This document shows, in pieces, positions 45,450 to 55,392 of a DNA stretch of 64,000 nt. Location of the stretch: the NCBI GenBank assembly GCA_000469685.2, contig LS997562.1:32571715-32635714 (forward strand). Direction: 5' to 3'. The stretch comes from Haemonchus contortus (Eukaryota > Nematoda > Chromadorea > Rhabditida > Trichostrongylidae). Each line of letters opens with the position of its first letter. Within the stretch, counting starts at the first letter, position 1. A program made the translations under genes and the position numbers. The notes under the pieces are model-generated. The model had not been told where the DNA came from, searched no databases, and worked only from the letters and a program-made list of their open reading frames with translations.

Positions 45450-46800
45450 ACCTGTTATCAGTTCCTCTCAACAAGTACTTACGATCACGTCACATCCCAC
45501 ATCACCCATCAAAGCGACAAGTTTAAACTGTTAACATGAAGAGTGTCAAAGGCTAGGTAACTCTTGCCCTCCATGACTCATTATCAGTCTTTATCACCGG
45601 CTGTTAGCCCTTTCACCATATATCCACGGCCAGTTTATTTCCCACAGCATCTACCAATGTGTCATTTTCCACTACTAATCCTGAGAGCGTAATGGACCTT
45701 GCTGTTCATACTTTCTACAGCTACCTATCAGCCTCTATCCATTCTTTTCAACCCTGTCAGCAATCCACGATCCTGCCATATGCCACACCACCCACAAGGA
45801 AAACCCATTGTGGGGCACGTTTACTGGAAAGAAAAATTTATAGCACACAGGATTTTGCAAACAAGGCATTTCCTTTTACGGCATTACCCTCTCTGAATAC
45901 ATAAATTATCACCCGTCAGATATACGGAAATCGAAAACATCGGAAAAAAGAGACCTTCGAGCAAGGACGTGAGGCGGGGGTTGGCTTTGCAACACGTACA
46001 CTCTTCGAGCAGAGACCCGTGGCCGGGGTTACTTAAAGGCACCGTTCACGCTAAAAAAAGTTATTGAGTTCTTACCTTATTAATACTCAGCGGCCCCCAT
46101 GGGTTGTAGAAGGGTCCTTCTCACTCCCGCTATTTCGACGTCCAGGGCATAGTGGCGGGCCCTTTATTGTCGTAATTCGCATCTCCGCCCCTCGACTGAT
46201 CACCTTAGACGAGTGCCGAGACGACACAGTGTCATGTAATCGCGTCAGGACCCACCCTGAATTGCAAATTCGCAAATTGCCAGAGACGCAATGTGTTGTC
46301 TGCTATTGCATTGCGTCTCTGGCAGTTTGCCAATTTGCAATTCAGGGTGGGTCCTGACGCGATTACATGACACTGTGTCGTCTCGACACTCGTCTAACGT
46401 GACACCGATCGTCTCTAACCGACGCTCTTTCAAGTGAAACTCGTCCAGCCCCCTTTCCAGCTCTTTTTTTTTTGGCCCTTTGTAATTCTTCTTGTTCATC
46501 GTTTTTTGCGCTTTTTTCGTTGTTATCGCTTCATTCTAGAGTAGTTCTATCAATTCCCGTCAAAAAAGGGTACCCTAACTTTTTGTGAATGGTGCCTTTA
46601 AGGCTAAAAAACCGTACTGAATCTTCGTTTCGGTCTGAAATCTCAAGTTTCCACTGTTGGCACGAAGATCGTCAAAGGCTGAGTTATCCTCGCCTACGAT
46701 GACTCTTCACCAGTCCCTATCGCTTGTTATCAACCCTTGTCACCAACCATATATGTACGGTCCCTTTACTCCCACATCACTTATCAAAGTGTCAAATCTC
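45450..46800. repeat. Degenerate repeat of about 150-bp units flanking the palindromic element
   Basis: A segment with GTTAACATGAAGAGTGTCAA, CTCATTATCAGTC, CCATATATCCACGG and CCAATGTGTC at 45525-45665 recurs, diverged, at 46648-46795 (GAAGATCGTCAAAGGCTGAG, CACCAGTCCCTATC, CCATATATGTACGG). Partial further units are visible at 45440-45530 and 46780-46910. The palindromic element at 46032-46602 sits between them, perhaps inserted into the array. Confidence 0.55.
46032..46602. mobile_element. Palindromic MITE-like element, 571 bp
   Basis: The ends are inverted: CTTAAAGGCACCGTTCAC at the left and, on the complement, CTTAAAGGCACCATTCAC at the right. The core is a 93-bp hairpin, arms 46201-46293 and 46309-46401 with a 15-nt loop, nearly perfect through GACACAGTGTCATGTAATCG and GGACCCACCCTGAATTGCAA. 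There is no coding frame of its own, which points to a non-autonomous DNA element. Confidence 0.75.
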
Positions 46801-47379
46801 CACTGTTAACCCGAATCATGTGTACCAGACCATGAGCCTCTTGTCTTCTGACCGTAAGCCTCCTTATCAGTCCCTATCAATTATTACCACTTCCTATCCC
46901 ACCACCAGAGCAGCGTTCCACCGCCTGAATCCCTTCAAATTAGAGCGCTCTAGGTATAACTGAGCGGTAGTTATGAATTTCTGGTGTGGCAAACACACCC
47001 AAACAAGCGAAATTAAATACAAACAAACAAATGAACTTACAAACCAAGTAGTAGGAGTTTTCGGATCTTGACGGATTCATTATATTTATTCATGGCCATT
47101 CACGGCCCCTACTTTAGAATCACATTGTTATCCCTTCAAATTGACCTTTTGGCAGCTTCACATAGCCAGATTTCTTCGCTTGTAAGAAGGCATCTGCCTG
47201 TTTATTCTAGGAGCTGTTTATTCACCCTCTCGGTACCTGCGTTACACGCCTTTTGGTGACAATCACTAAAGTTCCCCTGCGAAGTCTAGCTACGACTCTC
47301 AACTTCGTCAAAGTCCAAAAGCTTGGTTTATTTTGGGATCACTAAAGAGCTTCTCTTAGCGACACTTGCTGTCACTTTG

Positions 47380-47460
47380 TACCCTGACCTGATAGTCCCT
47401 CTTATTGACTATCAGAGTGATATCGTCAGCATGAAGAATAGTCTCTATACTACACTTATA
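47380..47460 (-). pseudogene. Reverse transcriptase YADD-box remnant (RTE-like)
   Basis: On the minus strand the frame reads TILHADDITLIVNKRDYQVR, which resembles the catalytic YADD block of non-LTR reverse transcriptases, with Tyr changed to His. The surrounding frame (47733-47356) has no further recognisable block. It may belong with the fragment at 52068-52133. Confidence 0.45.
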
Positions 47461-47622
47461 GCTGCAGAAGGTGTTCATGATATCCAGGTTTGCAGGAGTA
47501 GGAAAGGGGTCGCGTTGTACGGAGTGTAGGATCTTGTGCCCGAACAGCGTGCCGCTTTCGACACATCTCCCGCATGTCACAAGGAGCAGTGAAAGGGTAG
47601 GATCTGATTTCGCAGGGGGGAC

Positions 47623-47867
47623 GGAACATTCACCCAGAACTGGATGGACGCGGCAAATCGCGCGGCGAGATTCGTGGCGTTTAGGACGACTTTGGCATCT
47701 ATCGTTGGGGCACAAACTTGAAGCAGAGTACATTAGTATGGTCAGATGATCGTGCTGATAGACTATACTTCGTATATGGGACCCAATGATAGGCGTTAAG
47801 GCCGTTTAAATCGCCGCGAATTACGCCGCGCGATATGCCGCGCCTATCTAGTTCTGGGTGAATGTAC
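47623..47867. repeat. GC-rich inverted repeat
   Basis: Arms 47623-47709 and 47782-47867 pair with moderate divergence around a 72-nt spacer. Shared parts are CATTCACCCAGAACT and AATCGCGCGGCG or its close variants, with many CpG steps. No coding frame fits it. Confidence 0.7.
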
Positions 47868-48761
47868 CCATACCCATTTCGCAGTGGGTAGTAAAGATGA
47901 TTGCAGCAGGGCCACTGCCGCTTCCGTGCCTAGGATCGTGGGGAATCAGGCACAGAGTCTACCATCTGGTCCTGGAGTTTGTGTGGCTGTGGTGGTCCAA
48001 ACATGTCTTTCCCCAGAACTTTTGGGTTTTCTCTTCTATAATCTTGCACAGTTACAGGGCCTCTTCCAAACCATATTCAAGGCACCATCGACCAGGTGTT
48101 TAGAAAGGTTCATCTAAGTCACGCCGTTTCTCCTCTCCGCCGCATTTATGAAATGGCTTTCCCCGTGAGCTTCCAAATACACGGTTTTCTCATTGAGTCA
48201 ACATGCGGCTTTCTTGGCAGATGTTAGTACCATCGCAGGCGCTGCTCTCGCCAGCCATTCAAATGCCATCTGTATTTGTATAAGTCTGCATGTCCACAAT
48301 GTCTAACTGGAGATTCAATCTCGAACCCTACCAGTGTAGTCCTGCCCAACTACCGGCCTGTTTTAGCTCCCTCATTCAAGCAAATTAATTTTGCTTTGTA
48401 CGATTCTTGGCTACCAAAGACCGCCGTACAACATCGCAAGGCTCATCCTCTACGGTGAGTCATATTTTCCGCTTCATTACCATGGGGAATCCGTCGATGC
48501 TAGGGGACAGTAATGGGCTCCCATTCATTTCCTTTGCTTCGCTCCGCATTAATACCAGAACCCAGTCTCTGTCAGGTCCCATCTTTTTTCAGCTTCTCGT
48601 GTAGATCTTTACTGCTGTCGTTAGAGCATAGGGAAACCGAGAGCTCTTTTAGGTGGTATCCAGTATACGAAGACATGAAATGGCCTCAAAGCTAAGCATC
48701 AGTGTAACTAGGCCGTGACGTCTATCATTTTTTGGGCCACAAGGGATGCGAAGTGTCCTGC

Positions 48762-48833
48762 ATGCTCCTGACCAACGAGGTATAGATGCTCGTGACCAAC
48801 AAGGTATAGATGCTCCTGACCAACGAGGTATAG
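48762..48833. repeat. Tandem repeat, three copies of a 24-bp unit
   Basis: Units at 48762-48785, 48786-48809 and 48810-48833 share the core TGACCAACGAGGTATAG; the middle copy has two changes. It lies about 50 bp left of the large fold-back. Confidence 0.9.
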
Positions 48834-48880
48834 CGTTCCGAGAAGGAGGTTCACGCTACCGCACTTAAAGGGTAGCTCTA

Positions 48881-50801
48881 ACAAGGAAGGTCTTTCAGGG
48901 CTTGGGACGCTTTTTGAAAATGGTTTTTTGCATGGTATAGGGGCATGAGCACTGAGTATAAAACTATGGTCCATTTCCGCTAAATGGCCTTCTGAATGCC
49001 AAAAAACGACTGAAAACGATTTTGTCAGAAATCACCGTTTTAACCCATTCAGCGTCGTTTGTTTCATTCATGGCGTCGTCTGTCCGCACGGTAGAAGGCG
49101 CCAGTTGACTGCGCATCGAAAATAACGTGAAAGGTAGCCAAAAAAGGGGGCTACATGTTGCGGGGAAGTTCCATATAGGCTCTCCACGGCTAGCTACCAG
49201 CAGCGTCGGATGGCGTGGTGGGTAGCGATGTGGACTTCGAGGAAGGACGACTAGTATGGGTTGATGGTTCGCAAACTCTGGGCTTTGCCGTTTTTCCATT
49301 TTATGCTGCCACCTCCAGATTAGCTCCATATTGCACCAGGGCCAAAGCAAGTGCCTGATTGGTCATGGTCGTGACCAGGACCAGCCAGGCACACCTCTAC
49401 AAACCGTTAGAATTTGTTGTGTGGAGTGCTATCAGTAGAGGAGCTTCCAGGCTTCACACTCCCAGGAGTATAGAGGTGCTTCTTAAATTCACACTAAATA
49501 AGTGTTGTAATGGGGGGTCCGAACCCTATAATATGGTTCCTATTTGATGGAAGCTGTCCTCGACCTCGTTCGTCAATGCAAAGACAACAGGATTCCCGAT
49601 TCCGACCTTCCTCTAGGCGTCCACCGCGAACTCCTGTGGGAGAACCAATCAGACTCTCTTTCAACTCGTCTTCTTGCTGAAGCATCCATGAGCATTAGGC
49701 TTGATATAAAAAGCTGTCAGCCTTGAAGGAAATCATTCTAGCGCCGGATCACTGGATGATGACTAGATGAAGGGTTTCGGCGATACCCGTTCCCAACCTA
49801 CGATCCCCTAACTTCGCGTCCGTATGAAGGGCTGGCAGGACACGAACAAGAAGGACATCGCTGAACTCGAAGTGACTGCAGAAGATGAGTGACTGATCGT
49901 GAGGAGAGAAGGAATAGAGATGACTAACTAGAACTGTGGACAAAAACCCATCACGGCGCGAGATCAACGGTAGGGTAGAAAACGGTGAAATCATCGGAAT
50001 TAGATGAGCCTTTCATCAGTTTTGAAGGAATTCGGTCGGCATAAAACAACAATCAAACCATTACTGTACAAATCATTCATAGAATTGTATGGACTGTGCA
50101 ATATCCATACAATGTCTGGAGACCAGATGATATGATATCGAGTTTTTTGACTACAAACTACGTGAGGAGGTTTAGGTGGGGGGGGGGGGGGGGGGGGTAG
50201 GAAAGGAGGACTCGGAGGTAGGACTGGAAGCTCCTCCACTGATAGCACTCCACACAACAAATTCTAACGGTTTGTAGAGGTGTGCCTGGCTGGTCCTGGT
50301 CACGACCATGACCAGTCAGGCACTTGCTTTGGCCCTAGTGCAATATGGAGCTAATCTGGAGGTGGCAGCATAAAATAGAAAAACGACAATGCCTCAGGGA
50401 TTCGAACCATCAACCCATCCTAGTCGTCCTTCCTCGAGGTCCACACCGTTATCCGCCTCACCATCCGACGCTGCTGGCAGCTTAGCCGTGGAGAGCCTAT
50501 ATGAAACTTCCCCGCACTTTTCAACATGTGGCCCCCTTTTTTGGCTACCTTTTACGTTATTTTCGATGCGCAGTCAACTGGCGCCTTCTACCGTGCGGAC
50601 AGACGACGCCATGAATGAAACAAACGACGCTGAATGGGTTAAAACGGCGATTTCTGACAAAATCGTTTTCAGTCGTTTTTTGGCATTCAGAAGGCCATTT
50701 AGCGGAAATGGACCACAGTTTTATACTCAGTGCTCATGCCCCTATACCATGCAAAAAACCATTTTCAAAAAGCGTCCCACGCCCTGAAAGACCATCCTTG
50801 T
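48881..50801. mobile_element. Large fold-back element with tRNA-like boxes in its arms
   Basis: Left arm 48881-49450 and right arm 50224-50801 are reverse complements of each other at clearly above 85% by eye, around a 773-bp spacer. Each arm contains a tRNA-like block. On the minus strand of the right arm, about 50475-50390, GGATGGTGAGGCGGATAACG is followed about 45 bp later by GGTTCGAATCCCTGAGGC, fitting polymerase III A and B boxes. The spacer has a 20-G run at 50178-50197. The pair may be two SINE-like insertions or one fold-back transposon. Confidence 0.75.
50178..50197. repeat. Poly-G run of 20
   Basis: An uninterrupted 20-G tract in the spacer of the large fold-back. Comparable runs are 14448-14460 (13 G), 22094-22109 (16 C) and the G-rich 17542-17572. 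Such runs can form quadruplexes and are also error-prone in assembly. Confidence 0.95.
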
Positions 50802-52067
50802 AAGCGGCCGAACAGCTCTCGATGGCTGAAAATTGAATTCCAATGTCGACTATTCCCTAGGTCCTTTTCTGGAGCCCGACCAGTAATGAAGATGGTATCC
50901 GCTACAGACCTTGCGGACACGGGATTGAAGTCTTCATGTAAGAGAGGACGAGTTTTTTGAATTTGAATCGAATTGAGACCCATGCAAATTCATAGTCAGT
51001 CATACAGGCCATTAATTTTACGGGTGCTGAAACACATCACCGCGTCCCACTTCCCGTCTGCTTAGAGATAGACGCATCCGATACATCAATTAATTCAATG
51101 TTTAGGAGCTAGGTAATTCATCTCATTCTGTATTCTGCGAGAGCGTAGCATCCCTCAATTGGAGCACCATCTGGACCACTGACCTTGACGACTTCCATAT
51201 TCACCATTTCTCATTCACTACTGCTCATCCTCTGCCCAAAGTTTGATGAAGCAACTCATAACCTCTGTTTGGGAGCTGACCTCCGCAGAAAGATTCCTCA
51301 TTAAGAAGCTCAAAGTAGTTCCCTTCTCCAGTGCGCTTGACCTCAGTTGGCTTTTCAAACGGCACCCTGCTGTTCTCAAGAGCCTTCGTAACACCCTGAT
51401 GTTTAAGGTAGCCAGATGTCCGGCCTTGGCTTGTATGCGGTCATTCAAGAAATCAGGGCGTTGAGACCTTGTGGAAGCCGACCTTGTTCTTCCTCGGCTA
51501 TCGTGGTTCTATTTTGAACTGCCTAGTTCTTTTTCATTGCCTTCTTTGTTATAGTTACTTTGGTAAGCCTCCTGCCACTGTTATAGTTGGCTAAGTGTTC
51601 TGAATCTTTAATTCTTCCAGCGATTAGCCGACTCTTCTGCTTCGACTCGTTGCGCTTTATCAGTCTGGAATCTTTGCCTTGTTTCTTGTGGACCTACCCC
51701 ACACCTTTACCCTTCACCCAGCGCTTCCTTTACAGGAGGGAGCTGAAATGGGCTACAGTTCTTCTCAAGGCATTTCAATGTTCCCTAGGCTTCATTAGAT
51801 CAACAACCCCTCGGGGTTTACCACTTAGCAACTCAATTTTCGCTGATCCACTTAGAATTTACTTCTTAGAACGAGCTTTCCGCCAATCGGTCGCCTTCAT
51901 TTACTGGTCCAGAACTCGAGCGAGGCTACCTTACGGAGAAGATCGGCTTCTAGTGTGGACCTTTCGAACCTTAGGCCGAACAGTCCGATGAGATCCGAAG
52001 AAGTCAGCTAAGTGTTGGATCTGAGTCGATTAATCCTCCACACAGTTTTGCGGCATGCTTGATCGCT

Positions 52068-52133
52068 TAATCCCGTAGTAATTAGGACACTCCATCACGC
52101 CCCCTTTCTGTTTGAGAACGTAATCGATAGTAC
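52068..52133 (-). pseudogene. Non-LTR (RTE-like) reverse transcriptase remnant
   Basis: On the minus strand this reads IDYVLKQKGGVMECPNYYGI, which fits the start of the reverse transcriptase core in RTE-type elements (usually I.K.KGD..EC.NYRGI). The frame breaks on both sides with stops and shifts. Decayed sequence of similar texture extends over about 51200-52560; its antisense open frame at 51587-51991 is probably a by-product. Confidence 0.6.
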
Positions 52134-52791
52134 CGCTACTTCATCCACTCTTCATCTTTCCTGCGCAGATAAGGTGTTCAGGAAGAGGATGAGCCCGTGC
52201 TCTCAAGCACCCTTCTCACCTTCACCCCTTAAATTATATCCATCTGGCCTGCTCGCATCCAATTAGCCAGCAGGTCTCATTATATTCCCGAAGTCGGTTT
52301 GGACAGCTGTTATCCCTATTAAGGTTTCTCCCATTCTATCCTGACTTTGGCTGGATTTTTCAGGATGATACCGTCGATGTTCCCAACAGTTTTCGCTGTC
52401 CTTTCGTCTTATGAGAAGCTCGATGTTGGGCTTTAGCCACTTGGAGAATGTTTCTTCATCCTTTGACCTTTCATTTCCTTTACCGTGAAGTCCATTATCG
52501 AGCTTTGCCCTGGCTCTGGCCATCGTGGAAGGTTTTTTGTAATGTGTTCAAGTTGCTAGGCTTTTCTCATGCACATCTAACATAAGATTACGCCTTCCAC
52601 CCGGTTCCAGGACCTATGTATTATCCGATTGTTACTGTACTGTTGAAGTCCGCATCCTTTCTTTTGTGGAGTTTCCTCCACTGAATTCTTCGCACGGCAC
52701 CTGCCCTGTTCTACAGTGAGATTGGCAAAGTGTACCAGAAGGGTTCTGCTGACTCCTCTTCTCAGCAGCACCTGGGTGTTCTTCATAGGGC

Positions 52792-53058
52792 AAAGGTGGT
52801 GTAGTGGCAAGTGGCAGAGTTCCCACACGACACGCACAGTCACGGGTTCGGATCCCGGATCGATGTCCGTCTAGGTTAGCCAAGCCTTCCATTCTTCCGG
52901 AAGTAGTTGGTACCAGACTCGTCTGGGAGGATAAAAGCACGCACTCACTTGTACATCAGTTGGCCACCGCACGTAATTGTATACGCCAATACGTGCACAT
53001 TACGTCACTATAATTCTGAATGGAAGTCGAATGCGTGGGCACATCCCTCTGACGGGAT
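52792..53058 (+). mobile_element. tRNA-derived SINE, family A, copy 7 (near full length)
   Basis: The head GGTGGTGTAGTGGCAAGTGG (A-box-like) is followed by the B box GGGTTCGGATCCCGG. The body has GTTAGCCAAGCCTTCCATTC, GGTACCAGACTCGTCTGGGA and GGATAAAAGCACGCACTC. The tail is TTCTGAATGGAAGTCGAATG. It lies in the intergenic repeat-rich region. Confidence 0.78.
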
Positions 53059-54349
53059 TGACTGACGCCCCAAGATTCGGGCCAAATTTCATATAGGCAC
53101 TCGGCTCTTACCGTAACCCCCTACTTTCCCGCAACCCAACCCGCGTTTCCTGTTTGAGGCCCCTTTTCGAAGCGTCGTGTGGTGGGTGAGAAATTGCGTG
53201 TTAAAACAGGGCTATGCCGTGCCGGATACTGTAGGAGCCGAGTACCCTACCGTATTGAATTTTCGCTTCTGTCCCGAGACTTTATCCTTTAAGACCTTAA
53301 TTCTTCATAACTAAGGGCTGGTCTCGTGCTCTCTCTGCGAAGAGGGCATTTAACCACTGAATCCACTGATAACCCTATCTTTCGAGTGAAGCTATGACCA
53401 AAATCATTACATTCGGTCTTGAGACAGGATCAGTCCCTGTCCTATAGGAACGCTAGTCCATAACCTATAACAAAGTGGCAGGCAAAAGTTTTGTTCGGAA
53501 TAAAACTAGACGTAAGGGTACTGTAATTGGTGGGACGCAATAGCACTTTTTACGCAATTCTGCCGGAAGCAGCTGCGTCTGCGCCGCGGCCTTGAATCCG
53601 CGCACTGCGCACGCTCAAAAGCGGTTACGAGCGGGCTTGGCAAAGCGCCAAGGAACGCGTTTAGGACGCATGGCAGGTGTCGTGCCAGGTGGTGGCTAAC
53701 GTCATTACAATAACTGGATTTATCCCTAAACCCTCTCCTGCGATTCTGAAGTGCAAAGGAATGGTGAAAATCCTCAAAAACTCTTTTCCTAGCTTCTTTG
53801 GTTCCTCCATTCAAAGGATGTCTCCTTCATCGTCGAATGACTCCGATTTTCGTGCTTGAGTGGACCTCTGAAGGTTCACCAGGTATACTTTGAGTGGTGT
53901 TCCAACCACGACAGCACGCCCCAAATTGAGTCGCAGTTTTCCTATAATAAAGGTCGAACGAGCTTTAATTCACTTTTACGTCGTTATCTTATGCGCCCAA
54001 TTTATTGTACTTTTAAGAAATCTATTGTCAAGTCTGTTTAATTCACTGAAGTTTATTTATGGGATGTTGTTGTTGTTCGTTCTTCACCTTTCTCTCTGAG
54101 ATGGTCATGGTATTTTCCTGGCTTATATCATAATATACAACGCGTCCGTCAACAAACAGCTATACCTATTAGTGTAACAAAGAAAAAATGTTGCCTCAAT
54201 TGTTCGATTGAACCGCTTTGTTCTGGATTGCCTCATCCGAATTAAACGCTGTTGTCGTTCGTTCCTGTTGTAAATTTCGCACTAGTTAACCTTAACGTGT
54301 GTGGTCTCTATTTCTATTTTCCACATAATCACTGGTTATTATTTCAGGA

Positions 54350-55392
54350 ATGCGTCGAAAAAACAGGTCGAGGAAAGCCCGACGGACCGGTACACCTGTA
54401 GGCGAAGAGGAAGTTAGTGAGGCGTTTTTTTTCATTGATTTCTTTTTTTGTATGTGCGCTTTTTCTGTATGTGAGCTGTTTTATTTCTGTAATACAGCTG
54501 TATCTCTTGTCGGAATCTGTTCAGACCTTTCTGAAAGCTGTCCTGTGGGTTCCGCGTTTTGGGCAAGCTAAATTTTTCCGTCTCCCAGCGTTACTAATTA
54601 GTATGCTTTGCTAAATGCTCGGTTTGATTTTAGTTTAATTATTACTGTAACAGAGTTGCGAATTTAGCCTTCTTATTGGAGATTTTCAATTACTTTTGAC
54701 GTTGACATTTTCTTTTACAAGATATGTACATAATGTTTTTCGTTTTTGTCGCTAAGGCGACAGGAGTTTGAAAGCAAATCGCAAACTCTAATGGGAACAG
54801 GACATTGTTATATAGGGGAAAAGAACATGAGTATGGGTGAAGCATTATATTCAGAAGCTGAAAAGTTACATTTGAATTTCTGGTTATTTGCTATTGTGTT
54901 GTTACGTTTAGAAACATCATAGGTCTTGAGCATTTAATGTGTATTTCTTTTTCAGCTGTACTCTGATTGTGAAGTCACGGAAGAAGTTTATGAGGTGCGT
55001 TTCGTGTTATTTGCTCCACCGTCATGTCTACTTTTTTGAGAACACGAAATGACTAAATGCAATGGTTGTTAGTACGAGTATTGATTGTAAAACAAATTGT
55101 TTGAGGTCGAATGTATTGTTGATCATCGAAGCCGTCGTGGTGGCACGGAATACAAGGTTCGGTGGCGAGGATGGTCTCCTCAGTTTGACGAGTGGTTGCA
55201 TTACTCAAAAATGGTAAGTTTTAGCAAGATTTCTACGATACTTGCTTGATTCTACTTTTAAAGGATTGTCCGGAAGCAATAAAGGAATACTGGGAACAGG
55301 TCGAAGCACGAAAATCAAAAGAACCAGGTTCTTCGAAGAAACGTGATCATAGCGATACGCATAGTGTGAAGTCCAATTCTTCTCGGAGAAGT
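54350..55392 (+). CDS. HP1-like gene exons 1-4: basic tail and chromodomain
   Basis: Exon 1 encodes MRRKNRSRKARRTGTPVG, a strongly basic start. Exons 2-4 give EEVYEVECIVDHRSRRGG, TEYKVRWRGWSPQFDEWLHY and DCPEAIKEYWEQVE. The HP1 aromatic cage (Tyr, Trp, Tyr/Phe) appears as the Tyr of VYEVE, the Trp of VRW and a Trp two residues on (RGW). The usual TWEP motif is replaced by DEWL. The C-terminal helix DCPEAIKEYW fits well. The exon 4 donor is set at GT after AGT (55393), because the alternative 3 bp earlier leads to a stop. Confidence 0.88.

Larger units (their letters stand above)
41177..54347. other. Intergenic region of 13 kb rich in mobile-element remnants
   Basis: It separates unc-89 (leftward) from the HP1-like gene (rightward). 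It contains the mariner derivative, a palindromic element, RTE-like remnants, a large fold-back, a GC-rich inverted repeat and SINE copy 7, each listed separately. The stretch 43041-45400 holds only a 25-bp direct duplication at 43479-43528. A GC-rich block at 53570-53690 resembles the repeat at 47623-47867 in texture. No host exon was found. Confidence 0.75.

Noticed and set aside
51587..51991. 134-codon plus-strand frame
   Set aside because: Antisense to decayed RTE-like sequence and without a recognisable motif.
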